From positions 1 to 32,586 of the forward strand of contig BDTG01000047.1 in the NCBI GenBank assembly GCA_002897695.1: a stretch of 32,586 nt of DNA, written 5' to 3'. Position numbers and translations under genes: made by a program. Positions 15,234 through 23,999 of this stretch are shown here, piece by piece (position 1 is the stretch's first letter; each line of letters starts with the position of its first letter). The stretch is from a bacterium BMS3Abin14. Lineage in GTDB: Bacteria; BMS3Abin14. Below the pieces are notes generated by a model. The model was not told where the DNA came from. It worked only from the letters and a program-made list of their open reading frames with translations, and did no database searches.

Positions 15234-17407
15234 TTTATGTCGGCCCTTCGGAGGACGGGACGGGGCTTGGCGCCGTCCGGCGGACCGATAATCCCCTCCG
15301 CCTCCATGCGTTCGATCATTCTGGCTGCTCTGTTGTACCCAACCTTGAAGTTGCGCTGGATCATGGACGCCGATGCGTATCCTTTCAGGTAGACAAAATC
15401 GAGAACGTCCCCGAATTTCTCATCCTCTTCATGCTCATCAACGCCCCGCGAGGAGACGGGCTCATAGTCGAAGAGGTCATCGCGGTACTCAGGTTGTGCC
15501 TGCTCCCTTAAAAATCGGGCGACCCTGTTTACCTCCTCGTCCGTCACCAGGCATCCGTGAATGCGGACCATCCCTGCAATGCCGGTCTTGACAAAGAGCA
15601 TGTCCCCTCGGCCGAGTAACTGCTCAGCGCCATTGCTGTCAAGGATAACCCGTGAGTTTGCCTTATCGAACACCTTGAATGAGATCCTGCCTGTGATGTT
15701 GTTCTTGATGTTCCCGGAGACAATATCCACAGATGGCCGCTGGGTGGCTATAATCAGGTGTATCCCCGCCGCCCTGGCCATCTGGCCCAGCCGGGCGATA
15801 CACTCTTCGACCTCCCGGGATGTGGTCATCATGAGGTCTGCCAGTTCGTCGATTATCACTACAATGTGGGGGAGATGGGGGTCGTCACCCTCCGGCGGTT
15901 CCTTGAGCTTGGCCATTTTCCGGTTATAACCGACAATGTCCCTTACGCCGTGGGAGGCGAGAAGCTGGTATCGCCTCTCCATTTCCACAACGGCCCATCT
16001 CAAGGCCGAGGCGGCTTTTTTTGGCTCCATTACCACGGGAGCCAGCAGGTGCGGAATCCCCTCATACGGCGACAGTTCCAGCATTTTTGGATCTATGAGA
16101 AGGAGCCTTACCTCGTGGGGTGCAAGGTTTCCCACCAGGCTGAGGATCATGGAGTTGATGGCCACGCTCTTCCCGGTCCCGGTAGCGCCTGCCACAAGGA
16201 GGTGCGGCATTGAATCCAGGTCGGTTACGTACGGGTCGCCTGCTGTATCCTTCCCCAGAGCGAGCCTCAACGCCCCTTTGGCGTGCGCAAATTCATTGGA
16301 ACTCAGAATTTCCCGGAGGGTGACGAGCTCCGGGCTCTGGTTGGGTATCTCGATTCCAATAACCGTTTTCCCGGGGATCAAGGGGACCACCCTGATGGAA
16401 ACGCCTCCCATAGCCAGGGAGAGGTCACCGGTGAGATTGAGGATCTGGTTGAGCTTTACCCCTGGCGCGGGTTCATATTCGAACACGGTTATTACCGGGC
16501 CCGGATTGATGGTGGTTACCCGCCCCTCAACCCCGAAATCCCGGAGCTTCTTCTCAAGGATCCTGGCGCGGCCCTTCTGGTCTTCCTCACTGATCCCCTC
16601 GTAGCCGGGATCGGGGAGGGTAAGCAGTTGAAGGGGGGGCAGGGAAAACTTCCCCCTCGGTCTAGACATCGTTTCAAATTCCTCCTGGACCGGTTCGGAG
16701 AGATACCTGTTCCTTGTTTCTGCCTTCCTGACTACCACCCTGGGTGGAGTTTTCTTTGCCTCAGCGTCCTGGGCCCTGGTGACGGCCTTCCGCCTCCTGA
16801 ACCGCTCCTTCCATTTGACAAAAAGCCCACCGATCCATCTGAAGCACCCCAGAAAGGCCAGGCCCATTTTTCCCAGCGATATGTTGGTCATGATCAGAAT
16901 CGAGGCGATGAGAAGGGCGATGGAGAGGATAAGAGTACCGGGAACATTAAAAAGCTGAACAAGTTTATCAGCGAGAAGGCGGCCGACGATCCCGCCCGCG
17001 TCCCTGTGGAGCCCTCCCATAATAGAGGCTGTCCCCATCCGGACCTGCAGGAGAATGCACACCGCCAACAGAAACCCGGTTCCGCCCCCGGCCCGCAGAA
17101 ACCATCCCCCCCACTGCTTGCTGGTGAATCTGGTCACCCCGAGGAACAAAAACAGCGCCGGGATCAGAAACCCGGCCCAGCCGAGAGCCTGGACGATAAG
17201 ATCGGCGAGATGAGCGCCCACAACCCCCCCCAGGTTACTCACTCCCTTAACCGTACCGGTACTGTTTAAGGAAACATCCAGTGGACTGTAGGAAACAAGA
17301 GAAAGGAGAAAAAAAAGGCTCAAGGCGATGAACAGAACACCAACGATTTCACGCCATCTGGCCTGAGATTTCGGGCTTATTATGCTTTCCTTGTTTCTGG
17401 ACACCAT
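15230..17407 (-). CDS. ftsK: DNA translocase FtsK/SpoIIIE
   Basis: Septal DNA pump that clears the chromosome termini at division. The 725-residue protein has four N-terminal membrane helices (within residues 20-185), a short charged linker (about 190-250), the alpha/beta motor with Walker A GATGTGKSVAIN (near residue 400) and Walker B VVIIDELADLMM, and a C-terminal winged-helix gamma domain (GYASASMIQRNFKVGYNRAA) that reads chromosome polarity sequences. The linker is much shorter than in E. coli FtsK, matching SpoIIIE-size forms. It is 30 nt downstream of uppP and overlaps lolA. Confidence 0.96.
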   Translation of the reverse strand: MVSRNKESIISPKSQARWREIVGVLFIALSLFFLLSLVSYSPLDVSLNSTGTVKGVSNLGGVVGAHLADLIVQALGWAGFLIPALFLFLGVTRFTSKQWGGWFLRAGGGTGFLLAVCILLQVRMGTASIMGGLHRDAGGIVGRLLADKLVQLFNVPGTLILSIALLIASILIMTNISLGKMGLAFLGCFRWIGGLFVKWKERFRRRKAVTRAQDAEAKKTPPRVVVRKAETRNRYLSEPVQEEFETMSRPRGKFSLPPLQLLTLPDPGYEGISEEDQKGRARILEKKLRDFGVEGRVTTINPGPVITVFEYEPAPGVKLNQILNLTGDLSLAMGGVSIRVVPLIPGKTVIGIEIPNQSPELVTLREILSSNEFAHAKGALRLALGKDTAGDPYVTDLDSMPHLLVAGATGTGKSVAINSMILSLVGNLAPHEVRLLLIDPKMLELSPYEGIPHLLAPVVMEPKKAASALRWAVVEMERRYQLLASHGVRDIVGYNRKMAKLKEPPEGDDPHLPHIVVIIDELADLMMTTSREVEECIARLGQMARAAGIHLIIATQRPSVDIVSGNIKNNITGRISFKVFDKANSRVILDSNGAEQLLGRGDMLFVKTGIAGMVRIHGCLVTDEEVNRVARFLREQAQPEYRDDLFDYEPVSSRGVDEHEEDEKFGDVLDFVYLKGYASASMIQRNFKVGYNRAARMIERMEAEGIIGPPDGAKPRPVLRRADIK

Positions 17408-17437
17408 TATCGGCTCACCGCATCCTCATGTTTTTTT

Positions 17438-18217
17438 TCATACCAGAAACACCAGGGAAAGGAAACCGACACTCAGGCAATAGACGGCAAAGGGGAGGAG
17501 TTTTCCCTTCGCAAGAACCCTCATGAGCAGGATGATGGAGAACCAGCCCGCCGCTGCGGCAGCCAGGGCACCGGCAAAATAGACCGCCATGTGGCCTGCA
17601 CCCAGAATCGCCTTTCCCTCGAGCAGAACCGCGCCGCCGACAGCAGGAATGGAGAGGAGGAAGGAAAATCGGGCAGCCTCGGTACCGGAAAGGCCCACAA
17701 GCATTGCAGCGGCGATGGTAGCTCCGGACCGGGAGACTCCAGGTGTAACGGCAACGGCCTGAAAACAGCCGATGAGCACGGCAGATCCAACGGTCAATTC
17801 CGGCATCCTGCTTCTGCCGCTGCGGAGCCCGCTCGCAATCAGCAGAAGAACGCCCGTAAACAGGAGCCCGCCCGATGCTACCTTTGGAGACGAAAAGAGC
17901 GGTTCGATTGTATCCATCAGAAAAAATCCCACCAGGGCCGCGGGAACACTACCCACAACGAGGAGCATGGGAAGCTTCCAACCTCCCTCCCGTGGCCTGG
18001 TCATGCCAACTGCTATCTCGATTATATCTCGGCGAAAATAGGCGATAACGGCTACCAGTGTCCCGCCGTGAAGGAGGATGTCGAAGGCAGCCGACGGCGA
18101 GCTGAAACCCGGCAGGATGGACTGGGCCAGCACAAGATGCCCCGAGCTTGAGACCGGAAGGAATTCGGTGACACCCTGGAGGATGCCCAGGAGTATCGAG
18201 TTAAACAAATCGGTCAT
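17438..18217 (-). CDS. uppP: Undecaprenyl-diphosphatase UppP (BacA)
   Basis: Integral membrane phosphatase recycling undecaprenyl diphosphate for peptidoglycan and polysaccharide synthesis. The 259-residue polytopic protein carries both family signatures: LQGVTEFLPVSSSGHL (catalytic Glu and Ser-rich loop) near the N-terminus and PGVSRSGATIAAAMLVGLSG in the middle. Slightly shorter than E. coli UppP (273), but the motifs and about eight helices are complete. Same strand as ftsK (30 nt downstream) but separated from rnj by a 218-nt repeat-containing gap. Confidence 0.96.
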   Translation of the reverse strand: MTDLFNSILLGILQGVTEFLPVSSSGHLVLAQSILPGFSSPSAAFDILLHGGTLVAVIAYFRRDIIEIAVGMTRPREGGWKLPMLLVVGSVPAALVGFFLMDTIEPLFSSPKVASGGLLFTGVLLLIASGLRSGRSRMPELTVGSAVLIGCFQAVAVTPGVSRSGATIAAAMLVGLSGTEAARFSFLLSIPAVGGAVLLEGKAILGAGHMAVYFAGALAAAAAGWFSIILLMRVLAKGKLLPFAVYCLSVGFLSLVFLV

Positions 18218-18253
18218 GGCTTAGTAATGCTCCTTTATGCCCCTTCCACAGTT

Positions 18254-18293
18254 CAGAGTCCAGAGTCCAGAGTCCAGAGTCCAGAGTCCAGAG
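18254..18293. repeat. Heptamer tandem repeat (CAGAGTC)n
   Basis: Five perfect copies of CAGAGTC plus CAGAG, about 5.7 units without interruption, in the gap between uppP and rnj. It is 36 bp from the uppP start. No stem or coding potential is seen; such perfect short arrays are slippage-prone. Confidence 0.9.
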
Positions 18294-18317
18294 AAACCGC
18301 CCAACGTCCAATGCCTG

Positions 18318-18344
18318 CCAGCCGAAGCTTTATGCGAAGGCTGG
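18318..18344. repeat. Hairpin with symmetric GAA/GAA internal loop
   Basis: CCAGCC-GAA-GC, loop TTTAT, GC-GAA-GGCTGG: six outer and two inner base pairs flank a symmetric GAA/GAA internal loop. It has no T-run on either strand. It sits in the rnj-uppP gap and may act as an RNA-processing or stability element. Confidence 0.45.
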
Positions 18345-18393
18345 TTCCTGGTATCTTAAGGCACTGCGCGGTTTGAACCTGACACTAAACTAA

Positions 18394-18424
18394 GCACCAG
18401 GTACTAGGTGCCAGGCACTAAGCA
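18394..18424. repeat. Short degenerate repeat tract (CACCAGGTACTAGG type)
   Basis: GCACCAGGTACTAGGTGCC followed by AGGCACTAAGCAC shows internal decay of a short repeated phrase and a GCACC/GGTGC inverted pair. A related CACCAGGTACCAGGC occurs at 24792-24806. Neither copy lies in a gene. Confidence 0.5.
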
Positions 18425-18435
18425 CTTTAAAACCA

Positions 18436-20130
18436 TCACTCCTCCACCAGCACGGACACGACCATGGGTTTTTTCTGAAGCGCGCGGCGGTACACGGCCC
18501 GAACGCCTATCCTGACATCCTCCCTGAGTTCCGCGATGGAAGAAGGGGCCGAGCGCCACTCCATGATGAAATTCTTCGCGACCACCTCCGCCTCCCTGTC
18601 CAGTGACTGGCTCGCCTCCTCCAGCCCCACTCCCACGCTGAATACTGACGGGGCGATGGACTCGGGTTCACCCGGGGCAGCTATGGATGCAACTACCACG
18701 ACAAGGCCCTCCCTGGCGAGCCTTCTTCGCTCCTTCATCAATGGGCTGCCGAGGTCGGTCACGAGGTCCCCGTCCACCAACATCCGCCCGGCCGGCACGG
18801 AATCTCCCAAGCATGCCGTGTCCTCTGAAAGTTCAAGGACCTGGCCCGGATCCAGGATGAAGGTCCTGTCCTTTTCGATTCCCACCTGCTGAGCAAGGCT
18901 GGAACAGGCGACGAGCTGGCGGTAATCCCCATGGATAGGGACAAAAAAGCGCGGCTTGACCGCGTTGATCATCAATTTGATCTCCTCGGCGCTCCCGTGC
19001 CCCGAGACGTGGACCATGGGGGACCCCTGATAATAGACCTGGGCGCCCGCACGAAAAAGCCGGTCTATCATCGAGCCGGCGGACAGTTCATTGCCGGGAA
19101 TAATCCTGGACGAGAAGATTACGGTATCGCCGTTGCCGACCTTCACGCCGGAGTGTTCGCCTCTGGCGATCCTGCTGAGAGCGGACATGGGTTCGCCCTG
19201 GGAGCCGGTGACCAGATAAACCAGTTTGCCTGAGTCGTGTTCTGCCGCGTTTTCCATGGAGATCAGAACGTCGGGAGGGACATGGAGGCAGCCAAGGTCG
19301 GATGCCAGGCGGCTGTTCCCGATCATCCGCCGTCCTTCGATAACGGCTTTTCTGCCGCAGGCTTTGGCGGCATCCAGTATCTGCTGTATTCTATGGATGT
19401 GTGACGCGAACGTCGCGATGAAGACACGGTTCGGGGCCTGTCCCATAAGGTCTTCGATGGCTCGGCCCACCTCAGCCTCCGGCCGGGTAAAACCAGGCCG
19501 GTCGGCGTTGGTGCTGTCGGACATGAGCAGGAGCACGCCCGCCTCTCCGATATCGGAGAGTCCCGCGAGATCGGTGGGGTTGCCGTCAATGGGAGCCTGG
19601 TCCATCTTGTAATCGCCGGAGTGTACCACGGTGCCCACAGGCGTCCTGATTATAAGAGCGGCCCCGTCCGGAATACTGTGGGTTACCCTCACCGCCTCGA
19701 TGTTAAAAGGACCGCATGTTACCGGATCGCGGAACATGAGCTGTCTCAGGTCACCGTCAACCGGCTGCCCGTTTCCATTCCTGTCGGCCAGCCGTTCCCG
19801 GACGAAAGCAAGGGTGAGGGCCGTACCATAGACGGGCACATCTGCCTGCCGCAGAAGGAAGGGCAGGGAGCCGATATGATCGTCATGCCCGTGCGTGAGA
19901 AAGATAGCATCGAGGCGATGGAGGTTTTCAAGGACATAGGTGAAATCGGGAAGAATGAGGTCCACACCCGGGTAGTTTCCCTGCGGGATCTTGAAGCCGG
20001 CATCCACCATTATCATATGGCCGCCGCATTCAAGCACCGTGCAGTTCATGCCGAAGGTCCCAACGCCCCCAAGGGGAATAACCCGCAAGGGCGCAGAGCA
20101 GGGCTCGGGAGTCAGAGCGCTGTCATTCAT
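18436..20130 (-). CDS. rnj: Ribonuclease J
   Basis: Metallo-beta-lactamase/beta-CASP nuclease with 5'-3' exo- and endonuclease activity in mRNA turnover and rRNA maturation. The 564-residue protein shows the RNase J start PLGGVGTFGMN, the zinc motif HGHDDHIG, HSIPD, VVHSGDYKMDQ, SDSTNADRPGFT, the beta-CASP segments (FASHIHRIQQI, GSQGEPMSALSRIARG) and VSGHGSAEEIK...PIHGDYRQL, then a C-terminal domain. Length matches the family (about 555). The ATG overlaps the rsmA stop (ATGA). Confidence 0.96.
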   Translation of the reverse strand: MNDSALTPEPCSAPLRVIPLGGVGTFGMNCTVLECGGHMIMVDAGFKIPQGNYPGVDLILPDFTYVLENLHRLDAIFLTHGHDDHIGSLPFLLRQADVPVYGTALTLAFVRERLADRNGNGQPVDGDLRQLMFRDPVTCGPFNIEAVRVTHSIPDGAALIIRTPVGTVVHSGDYKMDQAPIDGNPTDLAGLSDIGEAGVLLLMSDSTNADRPGFTRPEAEVGRAIEDLMGQAPNRVFIATFASHIHRIQQILDAAKACGRKAVIEGRRMIGNSRLASDLGCLHVPPDVLISMENAAEHDSGKLVYLVTGSQGEPMSALSRIARGEHSGVKVGNGDTVIFSSRIIPGNELSAGSMIDRLFRAGAQVYYQGSPMVHVSGHGSAEEIKLMINAVKPRFFVPIHGDYRQLVACSSLAQQVGIEKDRTFILDPGQVLELSEDTACLGDSVPAGRMLVDGDLVTDLGSPLMKERRRLAREGLVVVVASIAAPGEPESIAPSVFSVGVGLEEASQSLDREAEVVAKNFIMEWRSAPSSIAELREDVRIGVRAVYRRALQKKPMVVSVLVEE

Positions 20131-20954
20131 CGTTTTGTTTCCATATCATAAAGCATATTGGAAAGACGGGCGAACTGTTCAACCGTTACCTGTTCTGCCC
20201 TCACGCCTTCCCCCAGGTCCAGCCGATCAAGCGCCTCGACCAGGGCTATCTTGTTGACGCTCTCCATCCTTGAGGCGAGGCTGTTAACAAGTTTCTTCCT
20301 TCTCTGGGCGAACGCCGCCCTGACCACATGGCGAGTGAATTCCCGGCTTCTCAATTGGTAGACAGGCTCCGATGCCACATCCCATCGCACAAGCGCGGAG
20401 TCCACCTTTGGCGGTGGAAGGAAGACACCGGGCGGCACCTTTCGAAGGATTCTGGGCCTTCCATGCAGTTGACAGGCTACCGACATGATTCCAAATTCCT
20501 TGCTGCCCGGATCGGCGGCAAGACGACGCCCCACCTCCCACTGGACAAGAAAAATCGCTCTGGATACTGCCTCGGGATATTGGAGTATCCGAAAGATAAC
20601 CTGGGAGGAGACCGCATACGGCAGGTTCCCCATGAAAACCACCTGGCCTTCTTGCGGCAGCAGGCCTTCCCACGGGATCCTGAGAATATCCCCCTGAACC
20701 AGCCTGAAGGAAGTATCCTTCGCAAACTGCTCCTCAACGGCCGCCACCACCGACGAGTCGATCTCCACACCTGTCACCGAAGCTCCGACATCCAGGATGG
20801 CACGGGTGAGCTTTCCGGTTCCCACACCAACCTCGATGACCATGTCTCCGGGAGAGAGGCCCGCCGAGTTAACAATCAGTGCGAGAAGGTTCTTGTCATG
20901 GAGAAAGTGCTGCCCGTAGGGAGGTGTGCCCCGCCGGTGGAATCCAGCGCTCAT
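20127..20954 (-). CDS. rsmA: 16S rRNA (adenine(1518)-N6/adenine(1519)-N6)-dimethyltransferase RsmA (KsgA)
   Basis: Late small-subunit assembly methyltransferase that dimethylates two adjacent adenosines in helix 45. The 275-residue protein shows GQHFLHDKNLL, SAM motif VIEVGVGTGKLTRAI, GVEIDSSVV, QGDILRIPW, the catalytic NLPYAVSSQVI and the FAQRRKKLVNSL helix of the C-terminal domain. First gene of the minus-strand block that continues through rnj; overlap with rnj is 4 nt. The start at 20954 gives a normal-length protein; its promoter would lie in or near the compound repeat upstream. Confidence 0.96.
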   Translation of the reverse strand: MSAGFHRRGTPPYGQHFLHDKNLLALIVNSAGLSPGDMVIEVGVGTGKLTRAILDVGASVTGVEIDSSVVAAVEEQFAKDTSFRLVQGDILRIPWEGLLPQEGQVVFMGNLPYAVSSQVIFRILQYPEAVSRAIFLVQWEVGRRLAADPGSKEFGIMSVACQLHGRPRILRKVPPGVFLPPPKVDSALVRWDVASEPVYQLRSREFTRHVVRAAFAQRRKKLVNSLASRMESVNKIALVEALDRLDLGEGVRAEQVTVEQFARLSNMLYDMETKR

Positions 20955-20996
20955 TTATCAAAGTCCATTTGACATTTTCCCGGGCCTGCGGCTATA

Positions 20997-21149
20997 AAGT
21001 GATGGCCTTGCAAAAAGCCGTCACCGCGCCCATAGAGTGGCGCTCAAATCGAAAATTTGTGAGGAAAGTGAAAATAACATTTTCGCTTTCCGTGGAGTAA
21101 AAAGCCATGAAGGGACTTTTTACGACCCTATCAAAAGTGACCTTGCAAA
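20997..21149. repeat. Compound palindromic repeat element (four hairpins)
   Basis: Successive inverted repeats read by eye: GTGATGGC/GCCGTCAC (20999-21024), GCGCC/GGCGC (21026-21043), GGAAAGTGAAAAT/ATTTTCGCTTTCC with a 3-nt loop (21063-21091, 13 bp with one G-U) and GTAAAAAG/CTTTTTAC (21097-21123). AAAGTGA(TGG)CCTTGCAAA recurs at both ends (20997-21013 and 21134-21149), like a terminal direct repeat. The fourth hairpin and right end extend into the next gene. No transposase is encoded. Confidence 0.7.
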
Positions 21150-23206
21150 TAAAGTTCAAACCTTCTGGGCGTTTATACCCCACTATAGCCCTGCTGGCAA
21201 TACTGGCCCCCTTGGGCCTCGGCTGTATTTCCCCTGCCGCGATCCAGCGGGAAGAAGCTCCGCGGAAGATTGTTTTGCAGAAACCTGCCCGAGCCGTGGC
21301 AAGCAAAGAGCTGGCGGTTTCACCGAAGCCCGCTCGCCGCAAGGAACGGATATCCGATCGTGAGGAGCTCATGGCCTATCAGGAGGCCGTCAGGATATTT
21401 CGTGAGGAGGGACGCGCCCAGACTGCCTATGACATGCTCGATGCCTTTCTCCATATGCACCCGGACAGCAGGTATGCTGACGACGCTCTTCTCGAACAGG
21501 TACGGATCATGGCTTCCCTCGATAAACCGCGGGAGGCCCTTCGCCTGGCAAGACGGCTGCTGCGGGACTACACCAACAGCCCATTGAGGAAAAAAACCTT
21601 CCTCCTTCAGGGAGACATTTCTCTCGGCATGGAAAAATGGAAGGACTGCGTCCGTTCCATGGACAACGCCCTTACCCTGGACCTTCTGCCCATGGAGCGT
21701 GCCGAGGCCCTCGACAAAAGAAGTGTGTGCCTTCTCAAGAGAAAGCGCTACCGCCAGGCGTTCATGGGAGCCCGGGATGCCCTCCTCTCCTCCTCAGCTG
21801 TGGGTGTATCCAAAGAGATCGGGAACGAAGCCCGGAAAACCCTGGCCCAGTCCGCAGCGGGTCTTGGAGACAAAGCCCTGGCAGATATACTCGCTGAATC
21901 GGACGGTACTGAGCCCTTCGTATACCTGGCCATGGAACAGCTTCGAAGGATGATTGAGAAGGGGCTCTACCGGGAGGGAATGAACGACCTGACGGACATC
22001 CTCACACATTATCCGGGGCTGGCTCCACAGGCCGGCATTGACGAAGCCTACGATATATTAAGCGGCCATCTGCTCGTTCAAGGCGACACCATCGGCGCTA
22101 TCCTCCCCCTTTCCGGACGCTATCAGATCTACGGTGAAAAGGCGCTTCAGGGGATTCAGTCCGCCCTCGGGCTCATGTCCCCGCTGCCTCCGGATGAGTC
22201 CTCCCCCCATTTCACCCTCGTGACTATCGATTCCGGGACAGATCCGCTGAAGGCTGCCCAGGCCGTTACTGACCTTGCCGGAAAGGACCACGTTCTGGCT
22301 ATCATCGGGCCGCTATTCTCAAGGACATCGAAGACCGCCGCACAGGCCGCGCAGAAATCGAACGTCCCCATTATTACCCTCTCCGCAGATCCATCCATCC
22401 CGAAAACAGGTGACAATGTTTTCCGCCGTGCCCTGTCCGATTCCCAGCAGATAAGCTCCCTGGTGGCCGCGGCCCATGACCGCTTCATGATGACCAGGTT
22501 CGCCCTCCTTTATCCGGACACGGCTTACGGGAGGGAGATGATGAACCGCTTCTGGGACGAACTGGACAAAGGGGGGGCTGAGGTGACAGCGGTTGAAAGT
22601 TTCCCCCCCGGCGTGACCGATTTCGGGCCGCAGATCCGCTCCCTGGTAGGCCTTGATCGCAAGCTGTCCCCGGAGGATAAGCTCCTCAAGGAAAACGGGG
22701 CGGACGTAAAGGTCAAACCCATCGTGGATTTCGACGCTATCTTTATCCCGGCCGGGTTCCAGACCGTAGGCCTCCTGGCCCCGCAGCTTGCCTTCTACGA
22801 CATAACCAATGCCCTCCTGCTCGGCACCGATGGGTGGAACAACCCGTGGGTAGTGGAACTCGGAGAACATTATGTGGAAGGCGCTATTTTCACGGGCGGG
22901 TATCTGGCCGACATGGCTAATCCCGTCAGCAGAAAATTTTCGGCAAGATACTGGCTCAGCTTCGGTGAGGACCCCCAACCCCTGGCAGCGCAGGCATTCG
23001 ACGCAGCCAGTCTGATCCGTTCGGGGTTGGAATCAGGGATGGTCAAAGATCGATCATCCCTCAGGAACTACCTCATGAATCTCACCGACGCCCCGTCTGC
23101 GGAAGGCCCCCTTACCACGGGGCCGGACGGAGACATCGCCCAGCGCCCCCATCTCCTGACCGTGGAGAGGGGGAAAATCAAGCCGTTCGTGCCGGAAATA
23201 GATTAG
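21107..23206 (+). CDS. Penicillin-binding protein activator-like lipoprotein (TPR plus periplasmic-binding-protein fold)
   Basis: A 699-residue envelope protein. After a hydrophobic segment ending LGLGC (Cys40, a plausible though imperfect lipobox) comes a helical repeat region (about residues 80-310, TPR-like: YQEAVRIFREEGRAQTAYDMLDAF). A type-I periplasmic-binding-protein domain follows (about 325-690) with GAILPLSGRYQIYGEKAL, LAIIGPLFSRTSKTAAQ and FALLYPDTAYGREM. This layout is that of LppC/LpoA-type activators of class A penicillin-binding proteins; a ligand-binding role is also possible. The ATG has GGAG 9 nt upstream, but start codon and first codons lie inside the compound repeat. GTG at codon 11 is an alternative. 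Divergent from rsmA. Confidence 0.8.
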   Translation: MKGLFTTLSKVTLQIKFKPSGRLYPTIALLAILAPLGLGCISPAAIQREEAPRKIVLQKPARAVASKELAVSPKPARRKERISDREELMAYQEAVRIFREEGRAQTAYDMLDAFLHMHPDSRYADDALLEQVRIMASLDKPREALRLARRLLRDYTNSPLRKKTFLLQGDISLGMEKWKDCVRSMDNALTLDLLPMERAEALDKRSVCLLKRKRYRQAFMGARDALLSSSAVGVSKEIGNEARKTLAQSAAGLGDKALADILAESDGTEPFVYLAMEQLRRMIEKGLYREGMNDLTDILTHYPGLAPQAGIDEAYDILSGHLLVQGDTIGAILPLSGRYQIYGEKALQGIQSALGLMSPLPPDESSPHFTLVTIDSGTDPLKAAQAVTDLAGKDHVLAIIGPLFSRTSKTAAQAAQKSNVPIITLSADPSIPKTGDNVFRRALSDSQQISSLVAAAHDRFMMTRFALLYPDTAYGREMMNRFWDELDKGGAEVTAVESFPPGVTDFGPQIRSLVGLDRKLSPEDKLLKENGADVKVKPIVDFDAIFIPAGFQTVGLLAPQLAFYDITNALLLGTDGWNNPWVVELGEHYVEGAIFTGGYLADMANPVSRKFSARYWLSFGEDPQPLAAQAFDAASLIRSGLESGMVKDRSSLRNYLMNLTDAPSAEGPLTTGPDGDIAQRPHLLTVERGKIKPFVPEID

Positions 23207-23224
23207 AAATAGTGGAGGGTTTCC

Positions 23225-23488
23225 ATGATGAAAAGGTTTGCTTTCTTCTACTTCTTCAAGGTCACTTCCGACCGGCTCCTGGAGGTCGTCCCTGAGCACA
23301 TTGATTACTGGGCAAAGATGGACCCGCCGGGTTATATGGGGGGCCCATTTGGCGATGGGGCGGGAGGCATGATCCTGTTCTCCGCCGAAAGCATGGATGA
23401 GGCCGAGAAAATTACCGCCCTGGATCCGTTCGTCCTCCAGGATATCATGGGACAGATGTGGGTCCGTGAGTGGGTGGTTAAGAGCTAG
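23225..23488 (+). CDS. YCII-like small protein
   Basis: An 87-residue protein with the compact alpha/beta pattern of YCII-related (dimeric ferredoxin-like) proteins: VPEHIDYWAKM, a glycine-rich turn GGPFGDGAGGMILF, then SAESMDEAEKITALDPFV and a final W...WVV strand. The family includes uncharacterised small enzymes using conserved His and Asp residues. It begins 18 nt after the preceding lipoprotein gene with GGAGG at 7-nt spacing; ATG 23225 and the adjacent ATG 23228 are both possible. No specific role can be given. Confidence 0.65.
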   Translation: MMKRFAFFYFFKVTSDRLLEVVPEHIDYWAKMDPPGYMGGPFGDGAGGMILFSAESMDEAEKITALDPFVLQDIMGQMWVREWVVKS

Positions 23489-23628
23489 TTTGGGGTTTGA
23501 AAAAACGTTTTCTACTCCTTGCCACTGCCCTGGGAATCTTCATGACGGATGAATCCTGTTTTACAACATGTTACTATCAGCTTCGGTGACTTTTCAAGAA
23601 TCTATCGTTGTTAAAAGAGGAGAACAGA

Positions 23629-23973
23629 ATGAAGATCACACGTCTGGAAAACTGCGAAACAACCGATGTCGTAATGGACGGCGCCGCCGGAGCCGGCAGG
23701 CAGGTCCCCCTCGGCAAGGCCGACGGGGCTCCCAACTTCTCAATCCGGGTATTCACTATCAGCCCCGGCGGGCACACTCCTCACCACGCCCATGAGAGCG
23801 AGCACCTCAACTATATCCTGAGCGGCAGGGGAATCGCCCTTGAGGGAGAGACACCAAGGCCGATAAAGGAGGGCGACTTCATACTGGTCAAGCCCAACGA
23901 ACTGCACCAGTACCGCAACGACGGCGAAGTCCCTCTTGTTTTCATGTGCATGGTTCCCTCGCAGTACGAATAA
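23629..23973 (+). CDS. Cupin domain protein
   Basis: A 114-residue single-domain cupin. Motif 1 is GGHTPHHAHESEHLNYILSGRG (metal-binding His and Glu, split here by family spacing) and motif 2 is GDFILVKPNELHQYRN, giving the usual three-His/one-Glu metal site. Start at ATG 23629 has GAGGAG 6 nt upstream. It could be a small metalloenzyme or metal/ligand sensor; cupins of this size do not reveal substrate. The next gene is 26 nt downstream and probably co-transcribed. Confidence 0.85.
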   Translation: MKITRLENCETTDVVMDGAAGAGRQVPLGKADGAPNFSIRVFTISPGGHTPHHAHESEHLNYILSGRGIALEGETPRPIKEGDFILVKPNELHQYRNDGEVPLVFMCMVPSQYE

Positions 23974-23999
23974 TTCCTGGCTTCCCCTTCTGACCCGTT

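Noticed and set aside
16283-17269. Long plus-strand open frame (328 codons) opposite ftsK
   Set aside because: It is an antisense shadow of a well-supported gene, low in family-like features and rich in Gly/Pro/His codon artefacts.
18254-18293. CRISPR array
   Set aside because: Seven-base units without spacers; no cas gene in the window.
20992-21372. Minus-strand open frame of 126 codons over the compound repeat
   Set aside because: It is formed by palindromic repeat sequence and the antisense of the lipoprotein gene; no ribosome site or recognisable domain.
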